Source of the DNA: Acidobacteriota bacterium
GTDB lineage: Bacteria > Acidobacteriota > Blastocatellia > Pyrinomonadales > Pyrinomonadaceae
Direction: 5' to 3'
Assembly: GCA_005790265.1 (NCBI GenBank)
Contig: SXVE01000085.1
Coordinates: forward strand, 1-5,838
Length of the DNA: 5,838 bases
Shown here piece after piece: positions 5,091 to 5,838 of this stretch. The notes below the pieces were generated by a model, which saw only the letters and a list, made by a program, of their open reading frames with translations, had not been told where the DNA came from and did not search any database. A program made the position numbers and the translations under genes. Position 1 is the stretch's first letter; each line of letters starts with the position of its first letter.

Positions 5091-5838
5091 ATGACTTTTT
5101 CCCGACGCGACTTTATTAAAACTGCCGGTTTGACGCTTGGCGCGCTGACCGTTTTGCCGTCCTGGATTTACGAAGCCGAAGCGGAAACGCTTGCCGTGAT
5201 TGATGTTAACAAAAACAATCTGGCGGACATCGCGCTTTCGGCGGCGAAAAAACTCGGTGCGAGCTACGCCGATATTCGTATTAATCGTTACCGGCTCGAA
5301 TCGGTTTCGACGCGCGAACGCCAAGTGCAAAACGTGCAGCGCGGACAGAATTTCGGTTTCGGCGTGCGCGTGCTCGTCAAAGGGACGTGGGGATTTGCCG
5401 CGAGTCCGAACGTGACGGAAGCGGAAGTGCGACGCGCCGTGGCGGAAGCGGTTGAAATCGCCAAAGCAAACTCTGTTTTCCAGAAGAAACCGATTGAAAT
5501 GGTTTCCGCGCCGAAAGTGACGGCGAATTGGAAAAGTTCGTTTATCAAAGACCCGTTCGACGTTCCGGTTGACGATAAAATCGCGCTGCTTTTGAAAATC
5601 AACGAAGCCGCACTCGCCGTCAAAGGCGTTTCGTTCGTCAATTCTTCGATGGCTTGGGTTAATGAACAAAAATATCTCGCGACATCGGACGGTTCGCGCA
5701 TCGAGCACTATTTAATTCGCGGAAATCCGTCGTTTACCGTCACGGCAACCGACCGCGCGACCGGCGATTTTCAATCGCGCAACACGTTGCAGGAAGGTCA
5801 GAGCATCGGTTACGAATACATGGAAAATCACGACTGGA
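5091..5838 (+). CDS. TldD/PmbA-family protein with Tat signal peptide (partial, C-terminus missing)
   Basis: The frame is open from the ATG at 5091 to the window end (249 codons plus one base). Residues 4-10 are S-R-R-D-F-I-K, nearly the ideal twin-arginine motif. A hydrophobic segment follows (13-23) and a likely cleavage site A-E-A at 29-31, so the protein is predicted to be folded and then exported by Tat. The mature part starts with the TldD/PmbA N-terminal domain: A-K-K-L-G-A-S-Y-A-D-I-R at 52-63 and the strongly family-like G-F-G-V-R-V...G-T-W-G-F-A-A-S at 89-105. Later, T-S-D-G-S at 199-203 matches the S-x-G turn common in the family. TldD is a zinc metallopeptidase that works with TldE (PmbA), for example on microcin B17 precursor and CcdA in E. 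coli. The HExxxH motif that separates active TldD from the TldE partner would lie beyond the window edge, so which one this is cannot be told. A paired second copy may follow downstream. The start is supported by a good ribosome binding site. Confidence 0.88.
   Translation, partial: MTFSRRDFIKTAGLTLGALTVLPSWIYEAEAETLAVIDVNKNNLADIALSAAKKLGASYADIRINRYRLESVSTRERQVQNVQRGQNFGFGVRVLVKGTWGFAASPNVTEAEVRRAVAEAVEIAKANSVFQKKPIEMVSAPKVTANWKSSFIKDPFDVPVDDKIALLLKINEAALAVKGVSFVNSSMAWVNEQKYLATSDGSRIEHYLIRGNPSFTVTATDRATGDFQSRNTLQEGQSIGYEYMENHDW

Noticed and set aside
5052..5708. Minus-strand open frame of 218 codons opposite the TldD-like gene
   Set aside because: The plus-strand frame has a ribosome binding site, Tat signal and family motifs. 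The antisense product is Arg/Phe/His-rich shadow sequence.

Overview
The window holds three complete protein genes and two genes cut by the window edges, in two blocks transcribed away from each other. The GC content is moderate and the coding regions are rich in GAA, AAA and GCG codons. The best guess for the source is an Acidobacteriota of the Blastocatellia/Pyrinomonadales type. This rests on the flavour of the TPR protein, the loop type in the Fpg protein and a Tat-exported TldD-like protein, all recalled from memory and not searched. No mobile element, CRISPR array, tRNA or rRNA gene is visible.

Left block (minus strand, 2195 down to 1): a sugar-nucleotide pyrophosphorylase resembling GDP-mannose pyrophosphorylase, with a left-handed beta-helix C-terminus (1158-2195); then the DNA repair glycosylase MutM/Fpg (232-1062); then the start of a secreted lipoprotein with a twin-arginine-like signal (1-161, runs off the window). 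The gaps are 95 and 70 bases, so co-transcription is possible. The 95-base gap is almost filled by an unusual set of 7-base repeats arranged as an inverted repeat (1071-1155).

Centre (2196-2469): an AT-rich divergent intergenic region with a candidate promoter for each direction. Their -35 boxes lie back to back, 16 bases apart.

Right block (plus strand): a large 766-residue protein with a long N-terminal TPR array, an acidic Phe-rich linker and a separate C-terminal TPR domain (2470-4770). It is closed by a perfect 46-base palindrome that makes a strong terminator (4794-4840). After about 250 bases without a gene, a TldD/PmbA-family protein with a clear Tat signal peptide begins at 5091 and runs off the right edge before its catalytic region.

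The genes do not form an obvious single pathway. Sugar-nucleotide synthesis (surface polysaccharide), base excision repair, an export-linked lipoprotein, a TPR scaffold and an exported TldD-like peptidase look like ordinary chromosomal neighbours. No new system is evident. The points most worth a second look are the heptad repeat, the architecture of the TPR protein and the export signal on the TldD-like protein.
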